DNA of 64,000 nt from Hymenobacter convexus. GTDB lineage: Bacteria > Bacteroidota > Bacteroidia > Cytophagales > Hymenobacteraceae. The notes under the pieces were generated by a model. It worked only from the letters and a program-made list of their open reading frames with translations, did no database searches and was not told the origin of the DNA. The stretch covers positions 372,001 to 436,000 of the forward strand of contig NZ_JAUQON010000001.1 of NCBI RefSeq assembly GCF_030580955.1, read 5' to 3'. The translations under genes were made by a program, and so were the position numbers. Positions 18,501-25,774 of the stretch are shown one piece after another (positions within the stretch are counted from its first letter, which is position 1; each line of letters starts with the position of its first letter).

Positions 18501-19122
18501 TGTCTTTCTCCAGCACCTGGCCGGTGAGGGCATCCACCCGGATGTTGAGCCAGTCGGCCGAAGCGCGCACGTCCACGTTCACGTTCCAGGCCAGGTGGGG
18601 CTGTCCTTGGCTCACCACCCACACCAGCCGCACCACAAGGGGCCGGCGCGCCACCCCGCCCGGGGCGAAGCTTTGCTGCTGGTCGGGGCCGCTGGGGCTG
18701 TCCTGGGGCGTGGGCCGCTCGCCGCTGGCGTCGGGCAGCGTGGCTACTGCCGCGGCCACGGCAGTAGCCGCCGTCACCTTGGGCGTGGCCGAAAGCTGGT
18801 CAAACACCACGGCCGGCAGAAAGCGCCCGGCGTGGTGGCGCAGCTTGCCGTCCTTGAAAACCAGCGTCACCACTTGGTTATACACCGGAATGCCGGTGCG
18901 CAGTTGCTGTGCGTAGGCATACAGCAGGCCCGACGGCTCGGTGTAGGCCTTGGTAATGCGCAGGTCGGCCGGGGCCACGGCGGTGCCGGCCCATTGGGCC
19001 TGGGTTCGCAGGGCCAGTTCGGTGGCTTGCTGCGCGGTTTCGGTTTGGGCCCGGGCGGGCAGCCAAGCGGTGGGCAGCAACAAGGCCAACAGCAATAGCA
19101 GGAAACAGTAATTTTTTGTCAT
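12580..19122 (-). CDS. Secreted M36 (fungalysin-like) metallopeptidase with T9SS sorting domain
   Basis: 2180 residues. A signal peptide (1-26, ending LPARAQ) is followed by a propeptide of FTP/PepSY type (about 30-190) and an M36 catalytic domain with the zinc motif HEFGH near residue 590 and a downstream EGWSDYF Glu. A PA-type insert lies near 470-570. Then come a jelly-roll/MAM-like region (about 940-1075), an IPT/TIG fold (1105-1185), a LamG-like domain (1195-1355), a fibronectin III domain (1415-1515), a SUEL-type lectin-like stretch with SSCHAP (1570-1655) and a T9SS type A sorting domain (about 2105-2180, from AVPNPSHDAVS to SVKLVRE). It should be exported, trimmed and anchored on or released from the surface by T9SS to degrade protein. 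The ATG at 19122 is chosen; the frame runs on upstream only as antisense of the regulator gene. Confidence 0.92.
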   Translation of the reverse strand: MTKNYCFLLLLLALLLPTAWLPARAQTETAQQATELALRTQAQWAGTAVAPADLRITKAYTEPSGLLYAYAQQLRTGIPVYNQVVTLVFKDGKLRHHAGRFLPAVVFDQLSATPKVTAATAVAAAVATLPDASGERPTPQDSPSGPDQQQSFAPGGVARRPLVVRLVWVVSQGQPHLAWNVNVDVRASADWLNIRVDALTGQVLEKDNWTVHEAAARPAGRPGAAVQPLRPARPLARPRQRPASPQRTQTVTPASYTVVPYPRENPTVGSVQTETNPWQKAGTGNNATTHGWHFDGTTNYTDTRGNNVWAYDDSLNADAPGRFAATTGTGGALVFNYTPDFSKLPWLGKNRRAATVNLFYWNNILHDVLYQYGLTEAAGNFQTDNLGRGGTGGDFVRAEAQDGSGTSNANFSTPPDGTSGRMQMYLYGGPVNQSLVVASPAAVAGSYNMLEGYFGPNNRLANLGPVSGELAYYTSPTNASSHTGCTAASSVSVSGKIAVVSAASGCYYVDRVVNAQNNGAIAVIVVSTGDAGLMTAPNNAMNASLTIPAVMISSTDGGRLTAQLQAGTTVRATLQVPPPMLDGDYDSGIVAHEFGHGVSNRLTGGGTNTSCLYNAEQGGEGWSDYFALMMTTDWTTAQTTDGPKSRGEGAYAVGLSAPGSTIRRYPYTTDMTVNPLTYANMATSPEAHDIGEIWCTTLWDMTWNIIQQQSRIEPNLYASTSTGGNAVALQLVMHGLKLQPCQPGFLDSRDAILAADSLLYNGRYHCAIWNAFARRGMGFSAREGSSNSATDQTVAFDLPAVTLRKNTTPVVGSQFDITLAATCECAAAQSTYTVSDQLPADLQYLSSSGGTLGANNTVTFANQTFTTGQQRLYRIRAQTASGKGCAVALPVNDDRDANQTGLTAAVVSGSGGWTTSTAAEAHAGAAAWKAPGLALNQNYTLTSAAFTPGPETLLSFYHYDHLLYYDTNRALDGGLVGISTDNGATWQDAGAYFVQGGYNMVFYNSTTYVPRPRVACFGGADSGPSAELYKRSVLDLSSFSGQSILIRFQLLTGKRFAGSTYGYTGWYLDDIKVMSGCGGPQQVKLLDGSNAVADSYNQPTFLLAPAPPAIASFSPNPGTAGQAVTVTGTNLFNISGLTVNGVAVPAAAILSNSSTSATFRVPLTAAASGTTTITTPLGTASSTALAVVAATPPGNALAFDGTDDYVSLPLLVSNDFTIETWVNTTQTGGTGTQWWQGAGLVDGEVGGATNDLGLTLLGSKAAFGLGNAGSADYTIISSVNINDGRWHHLAATRQGATLQLYVDGVLDASGTGAGTGTRNSPTLRLGAIQSGAGGYFSGRLDELRVYSAVLTQANIRADMQSTASAVPASLTAYFNFDQGTPGGTNTGQNILFDQTASAYAGTVTNASLAGTASNWVESYAMVTPTATAATGLGTTSFVANWTAPAVGTANSYLLDVATNSTFTAPISGSPFSVAGGTLSRTLTGLSANTAYYYRVRAEKTSLLPQGQGNPSNTIAVTTRCAVTAVAQNASATLAIGGTASITAAQLNNGSSSPCTPLTVGAQKIMTAVVTEGGTLTLTAPTGQVFTAVTFASYGTPTRNANGTYTASSCHAPVSQSVMESILLNKNSGSIVANNTNFAPDPCQGVVKQLVVQAVYGAPLSQLSYACTETGDNLVLLTATAGTGSATAVATATISPPVQASATWNGSIGTDWTDCRNWDYGLAPSATVGAVLPTGKNNYPALPNGTTATVASLTIDNGATLTLSHLATLQVNGNFANNSSTTTFNGNLVLNGTSAQTLGSITSIAQLQVNKASGIVTLTRDLAIGTSLTMTSGMLQTTTSYKVVLGSTATLAETDASYVAGTVAATRPLAAGTAENFGGLGLTLQPATGSVAPGSTLVLRTTGAVLTGAGTSKSILRSFDIRPTTNSGLNVTLAFSYFAHELNGIPVANLALFKSTSGTTPWILQRGTTAAGNTVSKTGIADFSVWTLGNSAAPLPVELTEFTAERQEADGLLRWATASEKNNDYFAVESSLDGQVFQPLGRVAGHGTSAQRQDYRFVDKNLARYAAEQVYYRLRQVDQDGTATFSPVRNLQVPAMAGFAVQAVPNPSHDAVSLTIRTGTAGPATVLLFDALGRQLGQMEVNLPVGTSSLPLDAARGLPTGVYLLRVRQGSQQQSVKLVRE

Positions 19123-19190
19123 CTTCAGAATTATTAGCCAAGGACAAACCGATGGAAATACAAATTTCCGCCGCGCTCCCAAGCGGGTAC

Positions 19191-19230
19191 AAGCCGGTGG
19201 CCTACCGCATTTGCGGTAGGCCACCGGCTT
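19191..19230 (+). promoter_or_regulatory. 19-bp perfect hairpin with T-run in the leader of the response-regulator gene
   Basis: AAGCCGGTGGCCTACCGCA is followed by TT and its exact complement, then TTTTT, 36 bases before the regulator ATG. The region lies between two divergent genes, where no terminator is needed, so a transcription attenuator in the regulator leader, a protein-binding palindrome or a small repeat are all possible. The divergent metallopeptidase gene starts 68 bases to the left. Confidence 0.65.
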
Positions 19231-19266
19231 TTTTTCGGCCCCTCTGTCCCTGACCTTTGTTTTGCA

Positions 19267-19911
19267 ATGACTTCTACCGCCCCCCTGCGCCTGGCTCTGG
19301 TCGAAGACGACCCGGAACTGCGCCAGCTCTACTCCGACTACCTCTGCCGCCAGCCCGAGCTGACCTGCGTGTTGCTGGCTGGCTCGGCCGAGTCCTTTTT
19401 CGACCAGTTGCCCGACTTGCTGCAAGCTCCGCAGGTGGTGCTGCTCGACGTGGGTCTTCCCGGCCGTAGCGGCCTCGACGCCCTGCCCCGCCTCAAGCAG
19501 CTCCTGCCCGACACCGAAGTAGTCATGCACACCGTTTTCGACGACCCCGACCGCATTTATCAGGCCTTGTGCCGGGGCGCTTCGGGCTACGTGCTCAAAA
19601 ACCAGCCCTTGGCTGAGCTCAAGGCCGCCGTGCTGGAGGTGGCCCGCGGCGGCGCGCCCATGAGCCGCGCTGTGGCCCGGCAGGTGCTGGCCCATTTCAA
19701 GCCCATGCCCACGGCGCAGGCCGGCCTGCTCTCCGTGCGCGAGCAGCAGGTTCTCGAAGGCATGGTGGATGGCCTGAGCGACAAACAGGTAGCCACCCGC
19801 CTCGGCCTCTCGCCCGATACCGTGCGCACCCACGTCAAAAACATCTACCGCAAGCTGCAGGTAAGCAGCCGCGCCGAGCTGCTGAGCCGCCACGCCAAGG
19901 GCCAACTCTGA
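19267..19911 (+). CDS. NarL/FixJ-family response regulator
   Basis: 214 residues. The receiver domain (about 5-125) has the acidic pair in LVEDDPE, the phospho-acceptor Asp near residue 61 (VVLLDVGLPG) and the conserved Lys in GYVLKNQPL. A LuxR-type helix-turn-helix fills 150-214 (LSVREQQVLEGM and LGLSPDTVRTHVKNIYRKL). It is a DNA-binding transcription regulator. The propeller-type histidine kinase encoded tail to tail just downstream, with a matching HisKA_3 domain, is its likely partner. The divergent metallopeptidase gene is a possible target, which is inference from position only. An attenuator-like hairpin lies in its leader. Confidence 0.92.
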   Translation: MTSTAPLRLALVEDDPELRQLYSDYLCRQPELTCVLLAGSAESFFDQLPDLLQAPQVVLLDVGLPGRSGLDALPRLKQLLPDTEVVMHTVFDDPDRIYQALCRGASGYVLKNQPLAELKAAVLEVARGGAPMSRAVARQVLAHFKPMPTAQAGLLSVREQQVLEGMVDGLSDKQVATRLGLSPDTVRTHVKNIYRKLQVSSRAELLSRHAKGQL

Positions 19912-19959
19912 GCGCGCCCAGCATGACGGGGGGCGTATGGCGTTCTTTTTTCCGCATCA

Positions 19960-22950
19960 TTAAGCCGGCAGGGGGGCTTCCAGCCGCACCTCAAACCCGC
20001 CGTTCGGCTGCGGGCCGGCCACCACGTGGCCGCCCAGGAGGGCAGCACGCTGCGCCATGTTCAGCAGCCCCATGCCGGTGCTGGCCGGGCGCGGGGCTTG
20101 CGGCTGGCCGTCGTCGGCAATGCTGAGCACCAGCTGGTTGGCCCGTCGGCTCATTTGCACGCGCAGCAGGGTGGCGCCGTGGGCGTGGCGCACGGCATTG
20201 GTCACGGCTTCCTTGAAAACCCGGTACACCGACTGGCGCACGGCCGGGGGCAGGGGCGTCGTGTCGGGCCAACCGGTGGTGATAAGCTCGGTTTGCCAGC
20301 CGGCGGCGGCGGCGGTGTGGTCGAGGTACTCGCGCATGCGGTCGAAAAGCGAGCCCGCCGAGTCGGCGCGGGCATCAATGCCCCACACTACGTCGCGCAT
20401 GGTGCTGGCGGCGGCCCGGCTGTTGCGCAATAGGTTGTCGAGGGCTTTTTCCTGCATATCGGCCGGCAAGCCCCGCAGCAGCTCGGCCTGCACGCTCACG
20501 CGGGTGAGCAGGGTGCCCACTTCGTCGTGCAAATCGGCCGCGATGCCCGTGCGCAGCTGGGCCTCGCGCAGGGCGCGGGCTAGCCGGCGGCGGTGTAGCC
20601 AGTAGGCGCCGCCGGCCAGCAGCGCGGCGGCCAGCACCCACGCGGCCGGGTGGCGCCACCACACGGCCTGCACCAGCAGCGGCAGGCGCAGCACGTTGGC
20701 CGTCCGCACTCCGCGGGAGTTTTCTCCTTCTACCAGCAGCGTGTAGCGGCCGGGCTGCGGCACGGGCAGCAGCAGGGTGCGCGGGGTGGTGGTGCGCCAC
20801 TGCACCCGCCCTGCGGCATCGAGCAGCTGGTAGCGGAAGCGCGCACCTTCCGGGTTGAGGTAGTCGCTCAGGGCCAGGTGGTAGGCGGCGAATTGCGTGT
20901 GCGCCGGTAGCGTCAGCACCGAGTCGCGCGCCGGAGCCGGGCGATAATCGGTACTGCCCTGCGGCCCGGCGTTGAGGTAGCGCGTGGTGCCCGTGAGCAG
21001 TAGGCGGGGCGCGGGCGGGTCGGCGGGCGCGCGGGCGGGTTCTACCCGGTGCAGGCCGCCCACGCCTCCGAAGTACAGGGTGCCGTCGGAGTCGCGCCAG
21101 GCGGCTTGGCGGTTTAGCTCGGCATTGCGCAGGCCGTCGGCGGTGGTGTATACGCTGGTGCGGCGGCGGGCGGGCTGCACGCGCGCCAGGCCGGCGTAGG
21201 TGCCGGCCCACACCTCGCCGGCCCGCCCGGGCAGCACCGATACCACCGTGGGACTCAGCAGGCCCGTGCCGGTGGTATAGTGCTGCACCACGCCCGCGGC
21301 GGGGTCAACGAGCAGAAGGCCTTGGTCGCGGGTGCCGGCCCACACGCGCCCGTCAGGCGTTATATACAGGCACAAGATGTTGGCCGAAGGCAGCCGGTAG
21401 GGCGCGGGCTGGCCGGGGCCGTAGCGGCGCAACTGGCCGGTGGCCGGCGTCAGGCAGCACAGGCCCTGGTCGGTGGCCAGCCACAGGCGGCCCTGTGGGT
21501 CTTCGCCCAGCCCCCTGATGTCGCGCCGGGCCAGCTCGGCGGCGGCCGGGCCCGTGGCATAGGGCCGGGCCTGGCGGCGGGCCGGGTCCAGCACAAACAG
21601 GCCAGGGTGGGCCCCGCCCCAAAGCTGCCCCCGCCGGTCGCGCAGCAGCACTTGCGCCCCAATGGCCGTCGGCGGCGGCTGCACATAGGCGAAGGGCGTC
21701 AGCGCGCCCGTGGCCGGGTTCAGCTCCCCAAAGCCGTGGTTCTCTTCGGCAAAAAACACCCGGGGCCCGGCCACCAGCAGGCCGTACAGAATGCGCGGCA
21801 CCTTGGCGGAGCCCAGGGGCAGGGGGCGCAGCGGGGCGGCGGGCTGGCCAGCCGGCTGCGTCAGCAAAGGGCTGTAGCTGCTGGCCAGCAGGCGGCCGTC
21901 GGGCAAGCGCACAATGCTGCGGGTGCTGTATACTTCGCCGGCCGGCCCGGCCAGCGGGGTGATGAAGCGCGGCATTGGCAGGCGCTTGTAGCAGCCGCGC
22001 TGCCCGCGTGAGTACATCCAACGCAGGCTGTCGAAAGTGGCCTGCATGGTGTATTTGAGCGGGGTATCGGAGCTGCCATCCTGTGGGGCCGGCCCTACCG
22101 CGACGGCCGGACTACCGCCGGCCGCCGGCCAGCGCAGGGTAATGAGCCGGCCCCGGTTCACCAGCTCCCAGGTGCCGTTGGGCAGTTGCAGCGGCTGGAA
22201 GCCTTCTTCCGGGCCGGTGCGCTGCCAGCGCTGCCGCTCGCGCAAGGGGCCGCAGGGCGTGGCCTGCTCGTAGAGGGCCTGTGTGCTCACAAACTGCTGC
22301 GGGTGCGTGTCGGGCACCGGCAGCAGGAAGCGGCCGGGCCAGGTAGGGCCGGCCGTAACCCGGCCCTCCGCCAGCCGAAAGATGCGTCCTCCGTCCGTGA
22401 GCACCCACAGGCCGGGGCCGTGGGCCTCGGGCGCCAGCCAGCGCACCGGCCGCGGCAGCTGCCACCGGCCGGGCTGGGGCCGGCCGTTCCGGTCGAAGCC
22501 ACGCAGCTGGCTGTGGCCGTAGCTCACCCACAGGTGGCCGGTGCGCGGCAGCTGCCACAGGTCGTACACCTCGGCCCGGCCTTGGGGCACGTCCGGCAGC
22601 GGCACCCGCGTCAGCCGCCCCGTGGCGGGCACGTAGCGAAACAGCCCGGCTGGCCCGCCCACCCAGATAGTGCCGGTAGCATCGGCCAGCAGGCCCTGCA
22701 CGGGCCCGGGCGGAATGGTGTCGGGGCCGGTGGGGCGCAGCTGGCGCAGGGGCACCAGCTCGTAGCCGTCGTAACGCAGCAGGCCTTCGTCGGTGCCCAC
22801 CCACATAAAACCGGCGGAATCGCGGGCTAGTTGTTTCACCAGCACCTGGCTCAGCACGGCGTCGCGCTGCCAGCTTTGGGCCCGGGCCGCTGGGCAAAGA
22901 CTCAGCAGGGCCAGTGGCAGCAGTCCCCAAAAAACCGAAAACACTCGCAT
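19960..22950 (-). CDS. Two-component propeller sensor histidine kinase (HisKA_3)
   Basis: 996 residues. A signal peptide (ending ARAQS) precedes a long periplasmic part (about 26-660) of repeated two-component-propeller blades (GTDEGLLRYDGY, ATDQGLCCLTP, GTRDQGLLLVDP, GTYAGLARVQP), then a Y_Y_Y-like domain, one transmembrane helix near 765-785, a HisKA_3 dimerisation domain with ADLHDEVGTLLTR near 805 and a HATPase_c domain to the end (GMGLLNMAQRA). It senses something outside the inner membrane and should phosphorylate the LuxR-type regulator encoded convergently 48 bases away. The ATG at 22950 is chosen over the TTG one codon upstream. The ligand is unknown. Confidence 0.93.
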   Translation of the reverse strand: MRVFSVFWGLLPLALLSLCPAARAQSWQRDAVLSQVLVKQLARDSAGFMWVGTDEGLLRYDGYELVPLRQLRPTGPDTIPPGPVQGLLADATGTIWVGGPAGLFRYVPATGRLTRVPLPDVPQGRAEVYDLWQLPRTGHLWVSYGHSQLRGFDRNGRPQPGRWQLPRPVRWLAPEAHGPGLWVLTDGGRIFRLAEGRVTAGPTWPGRFLLPVPDTHPQQFVSTQALYEQATPCGPLRERQRWQRTGPEEGFQPLQLPNGTWELVNRGRLITLRWPAAGGSPAVAVGPAPQDGSSDTPLKYTMQATFDSLRWMYSRGQRGCYKRLPMPRFITPLAGPAGEVYSTRSIVRLPDGRLLASSYSPLLTQPAGQPAAPLRPLPLGSAKVPRILYGLLVAGPRVFFAEENHGFGELNPATGALTPFAYVQPPPTAIGAQVLLRDRRGQLWGGAHPGLFVLDPARRQARPYATGPAAAELARRDIRGLGEDPQGRLWLATDQGLCCLTPATGQLRRYGPGQPAPYRLPSANILCLYITPDGRVWAGTRDQGLLLVDPAAGVVQHYTTGTGLLSPTVVSVLPGRAGEVWAGTYAGLARVQPARRRTSVYTTADGLRNAELNRQAAWRDSDGTLYFGGVGGLHRVEPARAPADPPAPRLLLTGTTRYLNAGPQGSTDYRPAPARDSVLTLPAHTQFAAYHLALSDYLNPEGARFRYQLLDAAGRVQWRTTTPRTLLLPVPQPGRYTLLVEGENSRGVRTANVLRLPLLVQAVWWRHPAAWVLAAALLAGGAYWLHRRRLARALREAQLRTGIAADLHDEVGTLLTRVSVQAELLRGLPADMQEKALDNLLRNSRAAASTMRDVVWGIDARADSAGSLFDRMREYLDHTAAAAGWQTELITTGWPDTTPLPPAVRQSVYRVFKEAVTNAVRHAHGATLLRVQMSRRANQLVLSIADDGQPQAPRPASTGMGLLNMAQRAALLGGHVVAGPQPNGGFEVRLEAPLPA

Positions 22951-22998
22951 CAATTCAGGCAGCCCATTGAAAAAGCCGCGCCGAAAATAGGCAGCAAA

Positions 22999-23028
22999 CA
23001 GCCCTGACTTAGTTGAAGCCAGGGCTGT
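22999..23028 (-). terminator. Candidate terminator after hemA
   Basis: On the minus strand ACAGCCCTG and CAGGGCTGT form a 9-bp stem with a 12-base loop, 57 bases after the hemA stop codon. The following bases are only partly T-rich (TTGCTGCC), so it is a weak candidate. Confidence 0.4.
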
Positions 23029-23084
23029 TATCTCTCAAAGCCTAATTTTATTTCGAAGCAGCGTGGTACTCCAGGCCATTGCTA

Positions 23085-24356
23085 CTACGCCGGCTCGCCG
23101 GTCTTCTCCAAATCGAACAGCTCGCCGAGCAGCTCCACCAGCTGGCCGCCGTCGTCGCGGCGGCAGGCGGCTTTGAGCTGGAGCACGTGCTGCTTGAGAA
23201 TCTTCTGCATCAGCGAGCGGGTGGCCTCGTCGAGGAGCTTGCTTTCGGCGGGGGTAGCTTTTTTCTGGAAGCGGTCCAGCTCTTCCTGGCGTAGCTGCTC
23301 CAGGCTGGCTTTCATGCGCTGAATGAGGGGCGACACCATCATTTCCTTGGCCCAATCGTTGAGGCCGGCAATGCTTTCGCCGATGATGGCGCGCACCTGC
23401 GGCACGGCGGCCAAGCGGGTTTGCAGCGCGGCCGAAGCTTTGCTCTGGATGGCGTCGATGTTGTAGACCAGCACGCCGGGCACCTGCTCCACGTCGGCGG
23501 CGATGCTGCGGGGCACGCTCAGGTCGATAAAGAACTTGAAGCTCAGCACATCGAGGTGTTGCACCAGCTCTTTGGTGAAAAAGGGCTCGGCGCGGTTGAT
23601 GGAGGAAATAATGACGTCGGCTTCCTTGAGGGCCGGCACCAGGTCTTCAAAATCCACAATGCGCATGTTGCACTCGGTGGCCAGTTCTTCGGCCTTGGCG
23701 CGGGTGCGGTTGCAAAGCGTCACTTCGCCAAAAGCCTTGCTGGCGGCCAGGTGGCGGCACACGTCGGCCCCAATTTCACCCAGGCCCACCACCAATACCT
23801 TGGGGTTGGCCACGTCGGCGGTCAATTCTTCTACCAATTCCAGAGCGGCGTAGCTCACCGAAGCGGCCCCATCGCGGAAGCTGGTTTCGGTCTGGACGCG
23901 CTTGTTGGTGAAGAAAACCGTGTGCAGCAGGCGGTGCAGGAAGGGGCCGGCTGCATCGGCATCGGCGGCCCACTGGTAGGCCGTTTTCACCTGGTTGCTG
24001 ATTTGCAGGTCGCCCACCACCTGGGCGTCGAGGCCCATGGCGACTTCGAAAAGGTGCTGCACGGCCGCGTCGGCGTCGGGCAGCAGGTCGAAATAGGGGA
24101 GGAACTGGCCGATGTCGGCGCGGTCCTTCAGGTGGCCTAGGGCGAGGATAATTTCGCGGCTGCGGTCGTCCTCGGCGGCGTAGTACACCTCGGTGCGGTT
24201 GCAGGTGCTCAGCACGAGCAGGTCGGTCAGGGCCAGCTCATTGTGCAGCGTATTCAGGAAGCGGCGGCAGGCGGCCTCGTCCAGCGAAAGCAGCTCGCGG
24301 ATGGCAAGCGGGGCTTTCTTGAAGGAGAGGCTGACGGCCTTGAACGGATGCGACAT
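23085..24356 (-). CDS. hemA: Glutamyl-tRNA reductase
   Basis: 423 residues, the usual length. The catalytic Cys lies in LSTCNRTEVYY near residue 55, the NADPH-binding motif is VVGLGEIGADVCRHLA, and the C-terminal dimerisation helices are present. It reduces glutamyl-tRNA(Glu) to glutamate-1-semialdehyde, the first step of C5-pathway tetrapyrrole (heme) synthesis in the cytoplasm. A GTG five codons upstream is possible, but the ATG giving MSHPFKAVSLSFKK fits the family and lies 27 bases after a TAATTTTG -7 box on the same strand. No other heme gene is beside it. Confidence 0.95.
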   Translation of the reverse strand: MSHPFKAVSLSFKKAPLAIRELLSLDEAACRRFLNTLHNELALTDLLVLSTCNRTEVYYAAEDDRSREIILALGHLKDRADIGQFLPYFDLLPDADAAVQHLFEVAMGLDAQVVGDLQISNQVKTAYQWAADADAAGPFLHRLLHTVFFTNKRVQTETSFRDGAASVSYAALELVEELTADVANPKVLVVGLGEIGADVCRHLAASKAFGEVTLCNRTRAKAEELATECNMRIVDFEDLVPALKEADVIISSINRAEPFFTKELVQHLDVLSFKFFIDLSVPRSIAADVEQVPGVLVYNIDAIQSKASAALQTRLAAVPQVRAIIGESIAGLNDWAKEMMVSPLIQRMKASLEQLRQEELDRFQKKATPAESKLLDEATRSLMQKILKQHVLQLKAACRRDDGGQLVELLGELFDLEKTGEPA

Positions 24357-24383
24357 AGAGTAAATCGACACGAAATCGGACTA

Positions 24384-24391
24384 CAAAATTA
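24384..24391 (-). promoter_or_regulatory. Candidate -7 box (TAATTTTG) for hemA
   Basis: Read on the minus strand this matches TAnnTTTG, with a 27-base gap to the hemA ATG. No TTG at standard spacing is obvious. Confidence 0.45.
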
Positions 24392-24585
24392 CGGCAGGAT
24401 TTCGGTAGGTTATCATAACAACCAACTCATAAGTAGGGTTCGGGCCGAAAGTTGACGAATATCAGGCTGCTGCAGCCCCGCAGCGGCCATCAGGCCGGGT
24501 AAGCTTGGGGAAGATGACGAAAGTCAGCTCGGAGCGGGGGCGGGGCGGCCGGAACCGCCCCGCCGGCCGCCGTGCGGGGGGCTTG

Positions 24586-24593
24586 TACCTTTG
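24586..24593 (+). promoter_or_regulatory. -7 box (TACCTTTG) four bases before the EamA start
   Basis: An exact TAnnTTTG match ends only four bases before the ATG, so the transcript would begin at or next to the start codon. The remainder of the hemA-EamA gap (about 240 bases) shows no gene. Confidence 0.55.
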
Positions 24594-24597
24594 CGTC

Positions 24598-25650
24598 ATG
24601 TCGCCCAAACTCCCACCCGCTGCTCATTCCTCACTCGTAACCAAGCCCGCCGGGGTTGCCTCACCAGCTGCGCCGGGCGCGGCCAACGCCACTCTGCCGG
24701 GCGCGGCCGACGAAACCGCCTCCCTCGAAGCCACCGAAGCGCTGGCGGCGCCCGCGCCGGCCGTCACCTCGCCCATGGCGTGGGTGCTGCTCCTGGTTCT
24801 GGCTTCCATTTGGGGCACGTCGTTCATTCTGATGAAGAAGGGGCTGGTGGTGTTTTCGGCCATGGAGCTGGGCGCTACCCGCGTCACGGTGGCGGCGCTG
24901 CTGCTGCTGCCGTTTGCCCTGCGCCACGTGGGTGGGGTAGAGCGTAGCCGCTTCAAGTGGCTGGCGCTGAGCGGGGTGGTGGGTACACTCATTCCGGCGT
25001 TCCTGTTTGCCTACGCCGAAACCCGGCTGGCCTCGGGGCTGGCGGGCGTGCTCAATGCCCTCACGGTGGTGTTTACGCTGCTGGTGGGGGCGCTGCTGTT
25101 TGGGCAGCGGCTCACGGGGCTGCGGGTGCTGGGCATCGCGCTCGGGCTGGTGGGCACCGTGGTGATGCTGCAGCTCGGCGGCAGCGGCGGCGATGCCACG
25201 CCCGCCGGCGAGGGCAACGCCTGGTACGGCATCTATATTCTGGTGGCTACGATGGGCTATGGGCTGAGCGTGAACGTTATCAAGTACAAGCTGGGCGGCA
25301 TGACGCCGGTGGCCGTGACGTCGGTGCTGCTGCTGCTGATTGGCGGGCCGGCGGTGGCCTACCTGCTGCTCGGCACGGGTTTCGTGCACAAGCTGGCTAC
25401 CGTGCCGGGAGCGTGGGCGGCGTTCGGCTACATCGCGCTGCTGGCCACCATGAGCACGGCCGTGGCCATGGTGCTGTTTAATAAGCTTATTCAACAATCC
25501 ACCGCCCTGTTTGCTTCGTCAAGCACCTACCTCATTCCCATTGTGGCCCTGGCCTGGGGCGCGCTCGATGGTGAGGCGTTCAACCTGTGGCACTTCGCCG
25601 GTATGGTGGTGATTCTGGCTGGCGTCCTCATCATTCACCGGGCACGCTAA
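24598..25650 (+). CDS. EamA-family (DMT) transporter
   Basis: 350 residues. A polar, Ala/Pro-rich N-terminal tail (about 55 residues) is followed by ten hydrophobic segments in two EamA repeats, the first opening LASIWGTSFILMKKGL. The family exports metabolites or drugs across the inner membrane, and this member's substrate cannot be told. The ATG at 24598 is preferred to an earlier TTG/GTG because a TAnnTTTG box lies just before it. It is divergent from hemA and is followed by 124 non-coding bases. Confidence 0.88.
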   Translation: MSPKLPPAAHSSLVTKPAGVASPAAPGAANATLPGAADETASLEATEALAAPAPAVTSPMAWVLLLVLASIWGTSFILMKKGLVVFSAMELGATRVTVAALLLLPFALRHVGGVERSRFKWLALSGVVGTLIPAFLFAYAETRLASGLAGVLNALTVVFTLLVGALLFGQRLTGLRVLGIALGLVGTVVMLQLGGSGGDATPAGEGNAWYGIYILVATMGYGLSVNVIKYKLGGMTPVAVTSVLLLLIGGPAVAYLLLGTGFVHKLATVPGAWAAFGYIALLATMSTAVAMVLFNKLIQQSTALFASSSTYLIPIVALAWGALDGEAFNLWHFAGMVVILAGVLIIHRAR

Positions 25651-25774
25651 GCTGCCAGCTTACAAAAATGGCCCTGGGCCAACTATTTGTTGAAATGCCG
25701 CATCTATCTAGCAAAAAGTCGTTTACCCCGGCAGTAAGGCCGGGTTTCCCTGGTTTCTTACACTTGCTGATTTC

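Noticed and set aside
19123..19905. Upstream extension of the metallopeptidase frame by about 260 codons
   Set aside because: It is antisense to the response-regulator gene, and a good signal peptide starts at the ATG at 19122.
19915..19955. CAGCATGACG...GTTCTTTTTT resembling the outer end of a palindrome arm
   Set aside because: Only about 15 bases match and there is no partner arm.
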